A DNA stretch of 64,000 nt, taken from the NCBI GenBank assembly GCA_030247885.1, contig JAPDRO010000026.1, positions 186,001-250,000 on the forward strand. The letters run 5' to 3'. Source of the stretch: Taxawa tesnikishii (nom. ined.) (Eukaryota; Ascomycota; Dothideomycetes; Dothideales). How positions within the stretch are numbered: position 1 is the first letter of the stretch; each line of letters opens with the position of its first letter. Shown piece by piece: positions 10,228-20,906 of this stretch. The position numbers were made by a program, and so were the translations under genes. A model generated the notes under the pieces. That model did not search any database. It saw only the letters and a list, made by a program, of their open reading frames with translations, and was not told the origin of the DNA.

Positions 10228-13171
10228 ATGGCCGACGCGGAGGAAGATTTCACCCAGCTGCCACTCGACGACCGTTTCAGACACAAAAACTGGAAGGCTA
10301 GAAAGAGCGGCTATGAAGAAGCCGCAAAATCCTTCAAGACAGCTCAGGAGTCGGATCCTATAGTAAAGGAGTTCACAAGAGACTCGGATTTGTGGAAGGG
10401 CGCAGTAGCCGACTCCAACGTTGCCGCACAACAGGAGGGATTGAACGCTTTGTGCGCCTTTCTGGACATCGCAGGAACAGCAGGATGCACACGGTAGGCA
10501 ATACGGTCATGTGTGACGGCGCACGCTGTTAACCTTCTTCAAGGACACGCGGCGTCACTATAGCACCCATAGTCGAGAAGGGTCTCACCGGACGACCGGC
10601 CGCGAAGCAAGCCGCCCTCGAAGCCCTTATGCTGTACATCGAGCTCGACAAGCCAGATCCAGTCGTTGAAGAATTGTTGCCCCTCGTTTCCCACAAGACT
10701 CCGAAAGTCATAGTAGCAGCGCTATCTGCTCTTACCGCCATATACCACGCCTACGGTTGCAAGACCGTCGAGCCAAAGCCCGTCATCAAGATTCTTCCCA
10801 AGGTTTATGACCACAAGGACAAGACCGTCCGTGCCGAGGCCCAGAACCTCACCGTCGAACTTTACCGATGGCTCAAGGATGCAATGAAGCCGCTCTTCTG
10901 GAACGATCTCAAGCCGGTGCAACAGACGGATCTGGAGAAGCTATTTGAGAAGGTCAAGGATGAGCCAGCCCCGAAGCAGGAAAGGCTGCTCAGATCACAA
11001 CAAGAAGCCCAAGAAGCTGCAGCAGAGGCAGGCCCTGGCGAAGACGGAGAGGGAGCCGGAGACGACGAAGATGGGGGAGAGATTGACCTCGAGCCGGAAT
11101 ACATGGCAGTAGACGTGTTTCCCAAGGTTCCAAAGGACCTGAACGAGCGTTTGGCGTCATCAAAATGGAAGGATCGAAAGGAGGTGCTCGATGAAGTATT
11201 CACAGCGGTCAACGTGCCTGCGATCCAAGAAGGACCATTCGACGATATCATCCGCGGATGTGCAAAGAGTATGAAGGACGCCAATATCGCAGTCGTGACC
11301 GTGGCGGCAAACTGCGTGGAATGCATCGCCAAGGGTCTGCGAAAACAATTCGCCAAATACCGCTCTTCCATCCTTTCACCCATGCTCGAGCGACTCAAGG
11401 AAAAGAAGCAGTCGGTCACGGATGCCTTGGGCGCCGCCTGTGATGCAGTGTTCCTTTCTGCCGGTCTCTCCGACATTCTTGAGGAAGTACTGGGATTCCT
11501 AGCACACAAAAACCCACAGGTCAAGCTCGAATCCACACGATTCCTGACCCGCTGCTTGAAGACGACCAAAGAAGCTCCCCAACCTCCGGAAGTCAAATCC
11601 ATGGCTGACGCAGCGACCAAACTCCTGACAGACTCTCAAGCGCCGCAACGTGATGCTGGGGCTGAGGTCTTGGGTGTCCTCTGGAAGATCATGGGCGACC
11701 GAAACATGCTCATGCACCTCGAAGGCCTAGACGAAATCCGCAAAACTAAGATCAAGGAGTTCTGCGACCAGGCCGAAGTAAAGGCGAAATGGAAGCCCAA
11801 GGCTGCACCCGCGCCCAAACCTGCGGCCAAACCAGCAGCTGCAGCACCAGCAGCGAAAAGACCAGCCCTTGGAAAGCGTCCGGCTGGAACAGTCAAGAAG
11901 CCAGCTCCGGCTTCCCGACCAATATCACCGCCAGAAGAACCTGCTCAGGAAACCGCTCCCCTGCAGCCCAAGCCGACAAGCAGACCTGGCAGCAAGCTCG
12001 CGCCAAAGCCCGGACTCGCACCACCAGGAAGCGGACTGAAGAAGCCGGGTCTGGGTGGCTCCGTGTCTTCACCTCGCAAAGTCACCGCCTCTGCGCCAGC
12101 AGAAGAGCCCGCCGCACCCGCTCCTCGCGGCCTCGGAGGCGCAGGACGGGGCCTCGCGGCCCGACCTCTGGGCAAACCCGTCCCCACCGAAGCCGCCTAC
12201 GAGCCCACCCCTGTCCCAGCTGCATCTTCGGGCCCCTCTTCCGCCCTCAGCATGGCCGAGCGCGCCGAACTGTCCGACCTCCGCGCCGAAGTCGAGCTCC
12301 TCCGGTCCCAGAACAGCGATCTGAGGACCGACAAATTGCGCCTGCAGTCTCAAATCCACGAGCTACAGAACCAGAACGCGCAGCTGATCGAGGACCACAC
12401 GCGGGACGTGCTGAGCGTCAAGGCCAAGGAGACGCAGCTGGTGCGGGCGAGGAGCGACGCCGAGGCCGCCGAGGAGCGGTGTCGCAGCCTCGAGCGTGAG
12501 GCCGAGAGGCTGAAGCGCGAGGTCGGGAGGTTGGGGAGACAGGGGCGCGAGAGCCCCGTCGGCAACGACTTTGGCGATCACGGTGCGGCTAACGGCTACG
12601 GCACCGGCACCGGCATGGCGCGACCGGGCTACGGCAACGCGACGCGCGGGTACAGCAATGTGGCCGATCGCAACGTAGGCGGGTACGGCAACGGCGGTAT
12701 GGGCATGGGCGTGGGCATGGGCATGGGCGACGGCGAAGGCAAAGAGAACCTCCCCGAGGCGGTCCGGGAGCGCAAGCCGAGTCCCGCCTTCTCGGCGCCG
12801 TCGTCGAAGCCGTTGTCGGACTATAGCAGCAGCGGGCGCGCCAGCCCCGCACTCTCGTCTGCGCAGACTCTGTCCGAACGCACGTCGGAAAGCATGGGTG
12901 CTCCGACTGGGCTGCCTGTTCCGTCAGGAGGCGCTGGTCTAGGTTCTAGTGGTCTCGCTGGCGCGGGCGCTGCTAGGGGCAGCGTGAGTCGCAGCACGGG
13001 TGATGGAAACGTTGAGAGTTGGAAGAGGGCGGCCGAGGTGACGCAGAATCTGAAGGCGAGGATCGAGATGATGAAGGTGAGATACAAGGAACCTGATTGT
13101 TGGACAGAGGGGACAGGAGGGGGCTAACGCGGTTTGTCTAGGCGAAGCAGAACTTGGCGAGAGGCCACTGA
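10228..13171 (+). CDS. STU2: Microtubule polymerase STU2/Alp14 (XMAP215 family)
   Basis: XMAP215/Dis1-family microtubule plus-end polymerase, 942 aa (Aspergillus AlpA is of similar size). Exons are 10228-10493, 10544-13076 and 13142-13171. The last exon codes only AKQNLARGH after a GTGAGA...TCTAG intron. Two TOG domains are seen: TOG1 (about 1-235, including FRHKNWKARKSGYEEAAK and the HEAT-like KTPKVIVAALSALTAIYHAY) and TOG2 (about 275-505, with SSKWKDRKEVLDEV and KDANIAVVTVAANCVECIAKG). A Pro/Ala/Lys-rich basic linker follows (about 510-650), then a coiled coil (about 660-760, SDLRAEVELLRSQNSDLRTD) for dimerisation, and a Gly/Met-rich stretch. Fungal members have two TOGs plus a coiled coil, as here. 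The frame is intact over the whole 2.5-kb exon. It sits head to head with PAC1. Confidence 0.96.
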
Positions 13172-14281
13172 GACGCAAATGCTCACGGATGCAGTGATGC
13201 GTGTGGGAGTATCTCGTCGAGCCCTTGGGTTCTCGTTCAAGATTCCCTGCGGGCGAGGAGGGTAAGGGAGGGAGGGATATGATGGAATATGGGGGGGGTT
13301 TCTTTTCGTACAAAAACAGGAGCGTTGCAACCTTTTGCATTGCATAGTCAAGGGAAGGGGTGGACCGGCGCCGGGGGGTGGGGGTTTTTCTTTCCTTCAC
13401 ATTTTCCCAATCCTCCTCTACTCTGCCTTTTGCCCCTGTTGACGTTGGCACCAGCTCTATACCATTCCCCTGCTGATTGTCTGCTTTTTTGTGTGCGATC
13501 GGATTGCAATGATAACGCTTTTCGATGTCTCGTCCCCCTGTTGTCGACGTGTGCCGTGCCGAGCAGGTCAAAGTCATAGCTGTTGCATGAGCGGCTGTAA
13601 GTGCGACCCGACTGCGGATTGCGGAGTGTTGTATATGCGCGACTGTTTCCTGAAGAAGTAGTTGGGCCGACACAATAGCTGGTACCGAGTAGTAGCAGCG
13701 GGCTCACTGCTGGTCCGTCTCATTTGCACGGGGATAATATACATCGGCTTCAACATTGTGTGATTTCCACAGTCGGCGCGGGACTTGCATCGTGGTCGGC
13801 TTGCCAGTCAGACGTGCGACCTTGAGCCTGACTCGGAGAACGCGGCGAGCTTGCCCTCGTCAGGAACAAGGGGGTAGCTGGAGCACTGGCAGCAGCCCGT
13901 TCGGCCGAGCATCTCCGTCGGCCGAGAATCTCGTGAATATAGTCCGAGCTCAGCTCGAAGGATCACTCCCGTCAGCCTCGGCGTCGCATGGCAGCCATAC
14001 TACCGGTATAATTTGAACGTGGGCTCGAGAGGCCTGGTCTCGCTCGTGGGAGCGACTGAGATACCACTGACTAGCGCACAATAAGCTGGCGGCTCCGACA
14101 CGGCCGAAATGGATTATATGAAGATGAGCTGTCAACGTTGGCTTTTCCGTATCTCCTACTCAGCATTCTCTCGCTATCAATCAACGCATAAGCATCACAA
14201 GTCGAGCAGAAGGACACCACCTTGAGTTCAGCGTTCGACAACTCCCCGTCAAGAACCGAGACACTGATCCAATCGCACACT
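13172..14281. other. Intergenic, STU2 to FAD monooxygenase
   Basis: About 1.1 kb. It holds the STU2 3' UTR, a T/C-rich tract near 13385-13440 and the upstream region of the FAD monooxygenase. Open frames here overlap on both strands and have no recognisable content. Confidence 0.45.
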
Positions 14282-15486
14282 ATGCCCGTCACCAACGTCG
14301 CCATCATCGGCGCCGGTCTCGCCGGCCTTAGCCTCTCTCTTTCCTTAAGCAGCAGGGGATCGAGAGCACCATCTACGAGCTTCGCACCGACGACGTGACC
14401 TCCGCCGGGGCCATCATGCTATCTCCAAATGCGCTCCGCAGCCTCGACGCCATCGGGATCTACACCAGAATAAAGGACAAGGGCTACCATTTCCGGGATC
14501 TAACGTTTCGCGACGACGAGCAGAAGTTCCTCGACGCCTACGAAATGGGAAACGCCGACAAGTTTGGGTACGACGCCCTTCGCGTCTACCGACAAGTCAT
14601 CCTGGATGCGCACAAAGCCGCGGTTGCCGAGGCGGATATCGACATCGTATACTCCAAGCGCTTCTCCCATATCGTTTCCGAGACCGAGGATGGAGTCACG
14701 TTCGCCTTCACGGACGGCTCGCAGCAGACGGTAGACCTTCTGATCGGCGCGGACGGCATCCACAGCTCCGTCCGCAAGTACCTGGACCCGGACACCGAGC
14801 CGGCATTCTCCAACGTCATGGCCATCACCTGCGCGTTGCCGACCTCGGCGGTCAACTTCCCATCCGAGCCGTACCAGATGCCCGTTTCCGTTCACGGCAA
14901 AGCCGGAGCCTTCGTCATGGCGCCGCAGAACCCGGAGGGCTCCGAGTTGCTCGGGGGTATCCAGTACCGCACACACGTACGCGATCGCGCGGGCTGGGAC
15001 GCGCTCTGGAACGACAAGCCGCTGTTGCTTTCCATGATGCGGGAACAGTACGACGAATGGAACCCCATGGTCCAGAGCGCGATCGATGTTGTCAGGCCTG
15101 AAGGTCTGTCCATCTGGGCGTTCCACACCGTACCAAAATTAGCGAGCTGGAAGTCGTCCAGAGGGAGAGTCGTCCTCTTGGGCGATGCAGCACACGCCAT
15201 CCCACCGGCTGCCGGTCAAGGTGTGAACCAGGCGTTCGAAGACGCGCATTCTCTGGCCTTGCTTTTGGCTGAGATGAACGAGGGAAAGGTGGCGTTGAAA
15301 CACGGTCTGGATCGGTGGCAGATGTACAGGCAAGCCAGGGTTGACAGAGTCTCCCATTTGACAAACGAGATGAACAAGCGCAGGCTGCCGGGCTGGACTG
15401 GAGAAGGAGCCGAGACCATCGACAGCAGCTGGCTATTTGGTGTTCAGATCGCCGACGACGTACGCCAGTTGGTCGACGCGCGGTAG
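14282..15486 (+). CDS. FAD-dependent monooxygenase (salicylate hydroxylase-like), one frame gap
   Basis: Group A flavin monooxygenase, about 401 aa and single exon. The ATG at 14282 opens the Rossmann FAD motif VAIIGAGLAGLS. After a frame shift of one base at about 14340 the rest reads through: IESTIYELR (end of the beta-alpha-beta), GADGIHSSVRKYL (the DG motif) and VVLLGDAAHAIPPAAGQG (the GD motif that binds FAD ribityl). The C-terminus ends about 110 residues later. The frame gap falls in SLSLKQQG, where an intron is impossible, so it is a frameshift or a sequence error. Relatives hydroxylate aromatic acids, or decorate polyketides in clusters. No other biosynthetic genes flank it, so the substrate is open. 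Confidence 0.82.
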
Positions 15487-16183
15487 GGAGCGTTTGTGGG
15501 GGCCCATAGACCAGGATCGGGAAGTTGCTTGCTCGCTTAGTGACGTCTGGATTTCGCTCCAGTTGTTCCTATGAATATTTTCAGCTGTGATACACCCTAA
15601 TCTTAATATTGTCGCTCTGTACGTGTCTCTCCTTGTGCTCGCATCTAGTCCTGCTTAGTCTGCTCTACAGCAGTAGTCTCATTGCTCCTTACCACTCGCA
15701 GCTCCCTCCGCTTCTGAGATCTTTCTCCACCCTGCGACCCTCCATAGTCTGCAGCACCTGCTTGTTCGGGCAGATCCCGTTCGCACGGCGCATCATTCTG
15801 CACTGTGTTTGGACACAATGTCCTTGTTTCAACAAAGCCATGGGACGCCTTTATTGGTAGGAAGCTTTGACAAGTCCCCTCCTTTGTTTCTTTCCAACAC
15901 ATCACATCTTATTACAAGTCATTGTCATGCCTTTCATTCCTTGTGTTGTCGTCGTTCACATCGATTCCAAAACCTTTCTTGCACTCCTTGGTCATCCTCG
16001 AGCTCCCAGAGATAGCCGGACTATCTTAGCAGCGACTGTACAGAACTTACCCGCACCCCCTGACCGAACAGCACAGCCACTGACGAACGAGACCTTCAAC
16101 GTACTGAATCTGCAGGCATCCCGAAAGGGTCAGGATAAAATTTTTCAGGTACGATCAGGTCACGCTCTTTGGAACCCGAACAA
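15487..16183. other. Intergenic, FAD monooxygenase to chromodomain gene
   Basis: About 700 bp, T/C-rich in the middle (15600-15760). An open frame beginning at an ATG near 15927 runs into the next gene in a different phase; it has no recognisable motif and probably lies in the 5' leader. Confidence 0.4.
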
Positions 16184-17170
16184 ATGGCACCTCGATCCGC
16201 GAACAAATCCGGATCGGCTCGCGCGGGCGCCAAGACGAAGAAGTATGCATTCGACAGAATCATTGCCAGAAAGGAAGAAGGCGGCGTTGTGTGGTATCAG
16301 GTTCGATGGAAGGGCTACTCAGCCCGACACGATACCTGGGAGCCGCGCGATATGCTGATGGAGGATGTTGCAAACGACGTGCTGTCATTTGACGAGGAGA
16401 TGGAAGGACTCGACGAGCCAAATGACGCCATTCCCACCTCCGTCTCCGAGCCCACCTCTGGAGCAATCGGTGCAGCTAACAAGGAGTCTAGATCCGGACG
16501 TGGCCGCGGGGCCAAGCTCACAGCATCCAGGATGAGTGCCCCATCGGGCATTCGCACGAGCAAGAAGCCCGTGAGAACGAAGAAGGCCCAGCGTCCTCGA
16601 ATGCCCGAAGAAGTCGACGACGCGGACGTCACGATGAGCGACGTCGCCGGATCACCAGACCATGAACCGACATGCGACGAGACCTTCCAGGAGGACTACC
16701 AGCAAGACCATGGCGACTCCGTCAAGGCCTGCCAAGGCCCCAACCACCGCGGCACCACTTACCATGTCTGCGAGACGTGTCACGACGAGGCGGGCACCGA
16801 GTACTCGCTCTCCCAACGCTCGATCATCTTCGAGCACGGCGCCTGCTTCGCGCTCTGTGCGGAGCACGAGGCGGATCGTCTCCACGAGCTCAGAGTTGCC
16901 GGGATCAATCTCAGCGCAACGGGTATGTATTACGACAGGTGCGTTTGCTCACAATCCATCAACCAGGATATCTGGTTGTGCCATGGATGCAAGCAGGAGG
17001 CGGCTGCGCGGATGGTGCAGAAGCGTATGGAGGAATACCTCCATCGCACTCGAGATGGCCGTAAAGCTTGTCCGCTGTGCGACGATGCTGGTGAGGATGG
17101 GCTAGTTAGACAATGTGCGGCTTGCGAAGGGTACGTGGTTAAGGACGACTGGCCGGAGGAGGAGGAGTAG
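16184..17170 (+). CDS. Chromodomain protein with Cys/His-rich C-terminus
   Basis: Single-exon gene, 328 aa, ATG at 16184. A chromodomain lies at about residues 20-75: KYAFDRIIARKEEGG, the aromatic-cage core WYQVRWKGYSARHDTWEP, and the C-terminal helix ending LSFDEEM. A basic, Arg/Lys/Ser-rich linker follows (about 85-140), then an acidic patch. Residues 170-328 are rich in Cys and His pairs: HVCETCHDEAG, CFALCAEHEADRL, CVCSQSINQDIWLCHGC, and a final CPLCDD...RQCAACEGY that looks like a zinc ribbon. The chromodomain predicts binding to methylated histone tails; the zinc-binding part is inference from spacing. There is no reverse transcriptase or integrase around it, so I read it as a host gene. 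The combined architecture is not one I recognise. Confidence 0.75.
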   Translation: MAPRSANKSGSARAGAKTKKYAFDRIIARKEEGGVVWYQVRWKGYSARHDTWEPRDMLMEDVANDVLSFDEEMEGLDEPNDAIPTSVSEPTSGAIGAANKESRSGRGRGAKLTASRMSAPSGIRTSKKPVRTKKAQRPRMPEEVDDADVTMSDVAGSPDHEPTCDETFQEDYQQDHGDSVKACQGPNHRGTTYHVCETCHDEAGTEYSLSQRSIIFEHGACFALCAEHEADRLHELRVAGINLSATGMYYDRCVCSQSINQDIWLCHGCKQEAAARMVQKRMEEYLHRTRDGRKACPLCDDAGEDGLVRQCAACEGYVVKDDWPEEEE

Positions 17171-17436
17171 GGGTTGCGGGAAGGATAGAAGTAAGTTCCG
17201 TGTGTAAGTCCAGGCAGGTATTAATCAGGTGGGTCGGGTAAGTGAAATCTTTCCTTGTTGATTCCTTCTTCTTGGCAAACATGCTTTGGCCGAAACTGTC
17301 ATCGCATGGCATTAATAACCCATAGTTACACGGCGCTTTTCAAACCACTGCCGCGATACCGCTCCCGTCTTGATGTTTGTGATTCCCGTATTTGCCTGCG
17401 GATGCGTACTAGAGCCGGTATGTGAATGTCCTAAAA

Positions 17437-18163
17437 TCATGCGTAAAGGACTTTCGGCAGGTCGAAATGCTTGTTGGTGCCGATCACTGTTAGATCCGTA
17501 GGAGCTATCGGAGCAAGTGCAGTCGGGATCCGTAGCAACCACTGGTAGGAAAATCCATACTTCTCGTCGAATGTCTCCTTCTCACCATACTTGGTTATAT
17601 GCAGGTGAAAGCGCAAGCTCTCCATGACCCTGGACAATTCTCCTCCTCAAGAGCCTTGATGTGTTCTTGAGGGAACATGTCCTCGTTCAAGTCCGACTTG
17701 CGATCGCAGGCTCCAGGCCAAGAGATTGCAGGGTTGTCAATGGATGGGACGGTCGCCGGTGACCCAGATCTCCATGGTAATGTTGGGAAAAGCTGTATAC
17801 GTTCGGAAATCATCGAATTCAGTGTACTCGACCGCATGAGGGCCTGGCAAGAACTGGCTAAACGCATACGCACACGTGCTCTTGCAGGGCGCTTGCCTGA
17901 CCTTGATACGGTCCATCTCCATGGGATCGCAGACGACATGTTCCTCGGCGGGTTTGCCATTCTCGTGTTGCATCTCAGTTCTGAATTGTGGTGTGGCGTT
18001 CACAAGATTGAGCCGCAGCTTGTATCGGCGGTCAGGACCTAGGGAGCCGAACATGCGATTGTTCTCCATGGGAACCCGCAGGAGAACACAGCCGTCACAA
18101 ATCTCCTTCAACACCGGAATCTGGAAGGCCGTCTTATCCTTGAGATGGCATATCCACTACGAG
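17437..18163 (-). CDS. Uncharacterised protein, frame uncertain
   Basis: Three consecutive coding-like segments on the minus strand: about 18163-17740 (VLKEICDGCVLLRVP ... FPNITMEIWVTGDRP), 17735-17640 (NPAISWPGACDRKSDLNEDM, then KALEEEN) and 17637-17437 (RVMESLRFHLHITKYGEKE ... HFDLPKVLYA). The first and third share a frame and the middle one differs. Either there is an intron between the first and third, or the frame slips twice. A start codon is not obvious; an upstream exon is likely near 18170-18280. I recognise no family; the composition suggests a soluble globular protein. Confidence 0.4.
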
Positions 18164-19217
18164 GCGTGTTGCGAATGACTCAAGGAGTGGGTACGGCCTG
18201 GTACTGTTGATCAATGGCGAGAATGTAAAGAGAGGTCGGGCTTGTACTAAATTTTCTGAATGTGGATAGCTCTAGCAAGAGCACCCTCCTTGTGCCCATC
18301 CGCTGTCGAGTTCAAGACGTTGGCGACGGCGCTCCGCTGCTTCGTTCCAAACTGCCTATCTGAATTGATGACGGTCTGCAAGCTCTCGTTGTCCTATATA
18401 CAACACGAAGAGACAGTGTACAGAGCGCTGGATGTTGTTGTCAGCAGTAATGTGTCTACGCCAGCGTTCGACGAGTCGAGTGCCCTAAGGAGACATCAGA
18501 AGCACGCATGCAAAGAGGAGATCAATTTGAGCCAATTTGTGTAAGAAGGGGAGGAACGAAAGCACTTGATCCGTGTAAAACCCAACCGCCGCCCACGCAA
18601 GGGACCACGAGGGCACCCGGTTATTACTGTGAACAAGACCCAACATACGAGAGAAGGAACGAACTTAACCGTGGACAACAACCAGCACGGGGTCGTAGCT
18701 CAGATGTGAGGCTGTAGACATTGCGCTGGAGATGGCGTGTGCAGCCTTACGCGTGCTTCTCCCGTGCTTCTACGTTGGTAGGGAAAGATGTCACTGTGTC
18801 CGTGTGCAGGAACCTCTGCGACAATTGGCGCGTGGGAACGCGAGTCAACCAATGACTGAGAAATGAGCGCGAGAAAATTAGACGACTGCCCAATCGCCGC
18901 AAGAGATGAGCTGCGGATGGGCAAGGGTGTGCGTGTCCGAAAGAAGGGCAGAGAAGCCTATCAGGAAGACAAAGACGCCGGAACGGCGAGTAGGAAGTTG
19001 TATGTAGGTGTAGTAGAGTGAAGGAAGAAGTAAAGTGGAAGTGCTGGTGACAACCAGAGCGGAAGCGCAGTCAACCAATCATGTTCCAGCTAGGTTCGAT
19101 GATCCTGGCCCATGCGCTCTTAGGGACTCCGAATCTTGAGCTTCCTCTTCAACCGACAGCAACACCACCCATCTACATCCACCCATTCAATCACCAATTG
19201 TTGCCAACACCGCAATC
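18164..19217. other. Intergenic, uncharacterised gene to QCR6
   Basis: About 1.05 kb holding the upstream region of QCR6 and possibly the 5' end of the minus-strand gene. Nothing else is supportable. Confidence 0.45.
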
Positions 19218-20151
19218 ATGGGTTTCTTCGACTACGTCTCCGACCTCTACTCCGCCCTGACCATCGAGCCAGTCTACGCCGAGGCCGAGGCTGGTGGCTC
19301 CGGATCGACCAGGAGCGACTCTGAGGACCAGAAGTTCGCCTCTGGCGACTTCAACTCCGGCAAGGACCAGAGGGGCGGCCAGAGTGGTGGCTTGGGCCAG
19401 GCTGAGCAGACTCGCGGTGCCACCGTCAAGGGCGGTGCCAGCACTGGATCCCCAGCTAGCTACGAGCAAGAGAGCGGCGACGAAGCCGAGGCCAACAAGG
19501 CTGATGCTAAGAAGGACACCGGCGAGCAGGATGGCGGTGCCGCGGGACACAGGCCGGGATCCGGCGGCGAGGCGAGCGGCCAGGTTGGACCTGAGAGCGC
19601 TGGCCCTCACGGTGGTGCTGTTGGCACCAAGGCCAACGAGGATGAGGACGAGGACGAGGAGGAAGAGGAGGATGAGGATGAGCCAAAGGACCTTAAGCCA
19701 ATCATTGAAGAGGGTGAGTCAATTCGCGCAATTTGCCAATGGTCGACCGCTATCTGTGTGACTTGGGCGGTTGATGCAATCGGTGATCTTCGGAACATTG
19801 CCCGTTAATCAAAGGACCGAGGGCATTTTTCGATTTAAAGCATCTGGATATTTGACAGGTAACTGACGTTTTATACAGAGTGCATGAAGTCCCAGGAGTG
19901 CGCCCCATTGAAGCACCACTACGACCACTGCGCCGAGCGCGTCACTTCCCAGCAAGATCAGCACGGAAAGGCACATGAGGATTGCGTGGAAGAATGTAAG
20001 TATCGATCTACTCCGCTCGTGCTTTTCCGGGCGAACGCGATCCTACGCATCAGACTATGTAGTAATTGCTAACGCGTCCTCATCAGACTTCCACTTGATG
20101 CACTGCGCCTCTCAATGCGCCGCACCAAAGCTTTTCAAGCAGCTGCGGTAG
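19218..20151 (+). CDS. QCR6: Cytochrome bc1 complex subunit 6 (hinge protein)
   Basis: Acidic hinge protein of respiratory complex III, which helps cytochrome c1 and cytochrome c interact on the intermembrane-space side. Exons are 19218-19713, 19879-19995 and 20087-20151, giving 225 aa. Introns begin GTGAGT and GTAAGT; the second has an ideal GCTAAC branch site. The C-terminal third is canonical: ECMKSQECAPLKHHYDHCAE, then DCVEEYFHLMHCASQCAAP, with the cysteines that form the hairpin disulfides. The N-terminal two thirds are unusual: about 120 residues of Gly, Ser, Glu, Asp and Lys low complexity, ending in a run of Asp/Glu before PKDLKPIIEE. Yeast Qcr6 is about 147 aa, so this protein is expanded. 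The frame is intact and the start is the only ATG before the MGFFDYVSDLYSAL block. Confidence 0.93.
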
Positions 20152-20906
20152 ACGATGCTAACCTCTTCAGCATCCCGTCACCCATCAAGATCATAAAGAG
20201 CTCGTGTTAGTATCAAGGTCCGAATAAAGCGTTGACGGGAAGAATCAACAATACCACCACATCCTGTACAAAGCTCTACAACAACAATGTACTATTTCTT
20301 ATCTTTGATACTCAGCAAGCGAAGGAGCGTGTATTCTAGTGTTATATGCGCAAGAGTGTTCAAAGGTTCACACATCAATCGGCTTCTTTCCTGTTCGATG
20401 ACACAATGGAGGGAGCCCTCCTTTACAGTTGTACAACATCCTGCGCCTGTTTCATGGCATTGGAGCGCGGCACTGTCTGGATTCGAAAAAGAGCACTCCG
20501 GGTAACAACTACAACAGTCTTGAGCAGGGACCAAGCAGTCTGGGATGTCGCTTGGCAGTGTTTCGACAACACCAGCAGCTTCGACAGCCAGTCAGCCTCA
20601 TGATGAACCCTCGCGCCGGAACACAAGTCGCTGTCCTTGACCATTATGTACGTGGTAAATGACTCGGAGTAGCAATTGTTAAAGCATACCGAGTGATTCC
20701 GGATGTCCGAACGATCATCGATGCTCTGTTCCCATTCCTTCGCATTGCCGAGCACTTTATGCGATATGACGTGGTGTCATAGCTTCCTCGCCGAGCACTT
20801 TATCATCCATGAGCTACCCACCTAAGAGCTGCCCACCTGATAACTGCTCTACCACTTCTTCTGGATATCACAGAGTACACTCTTATATACAATCCCCGAA
20901 ATAACA
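20152..20906. other. Intergenic, QCR6 to SOD2
   Basis: About 755 bp with the QCR6 3' UTR and the SOD2 upstream region. The open frames on both strands overlap and show no motif. Confidence 0.45.

Noticed and set aside
14500-15126. A 208-codon minus-strand frame inside the FAD monooxygenase.
   Set aside because: It is the antisense shadow of a clearly conserved plus-strand gene.
16184-17170. Chromodomain as a remnant of a chromovirus-type retroelement.
   Set aside because: No integrase, reverse transcriptase, long terminal repeats or other element parts flank it, and the rest of the protein is intact and Cys-rich, unlike an integrase tail.
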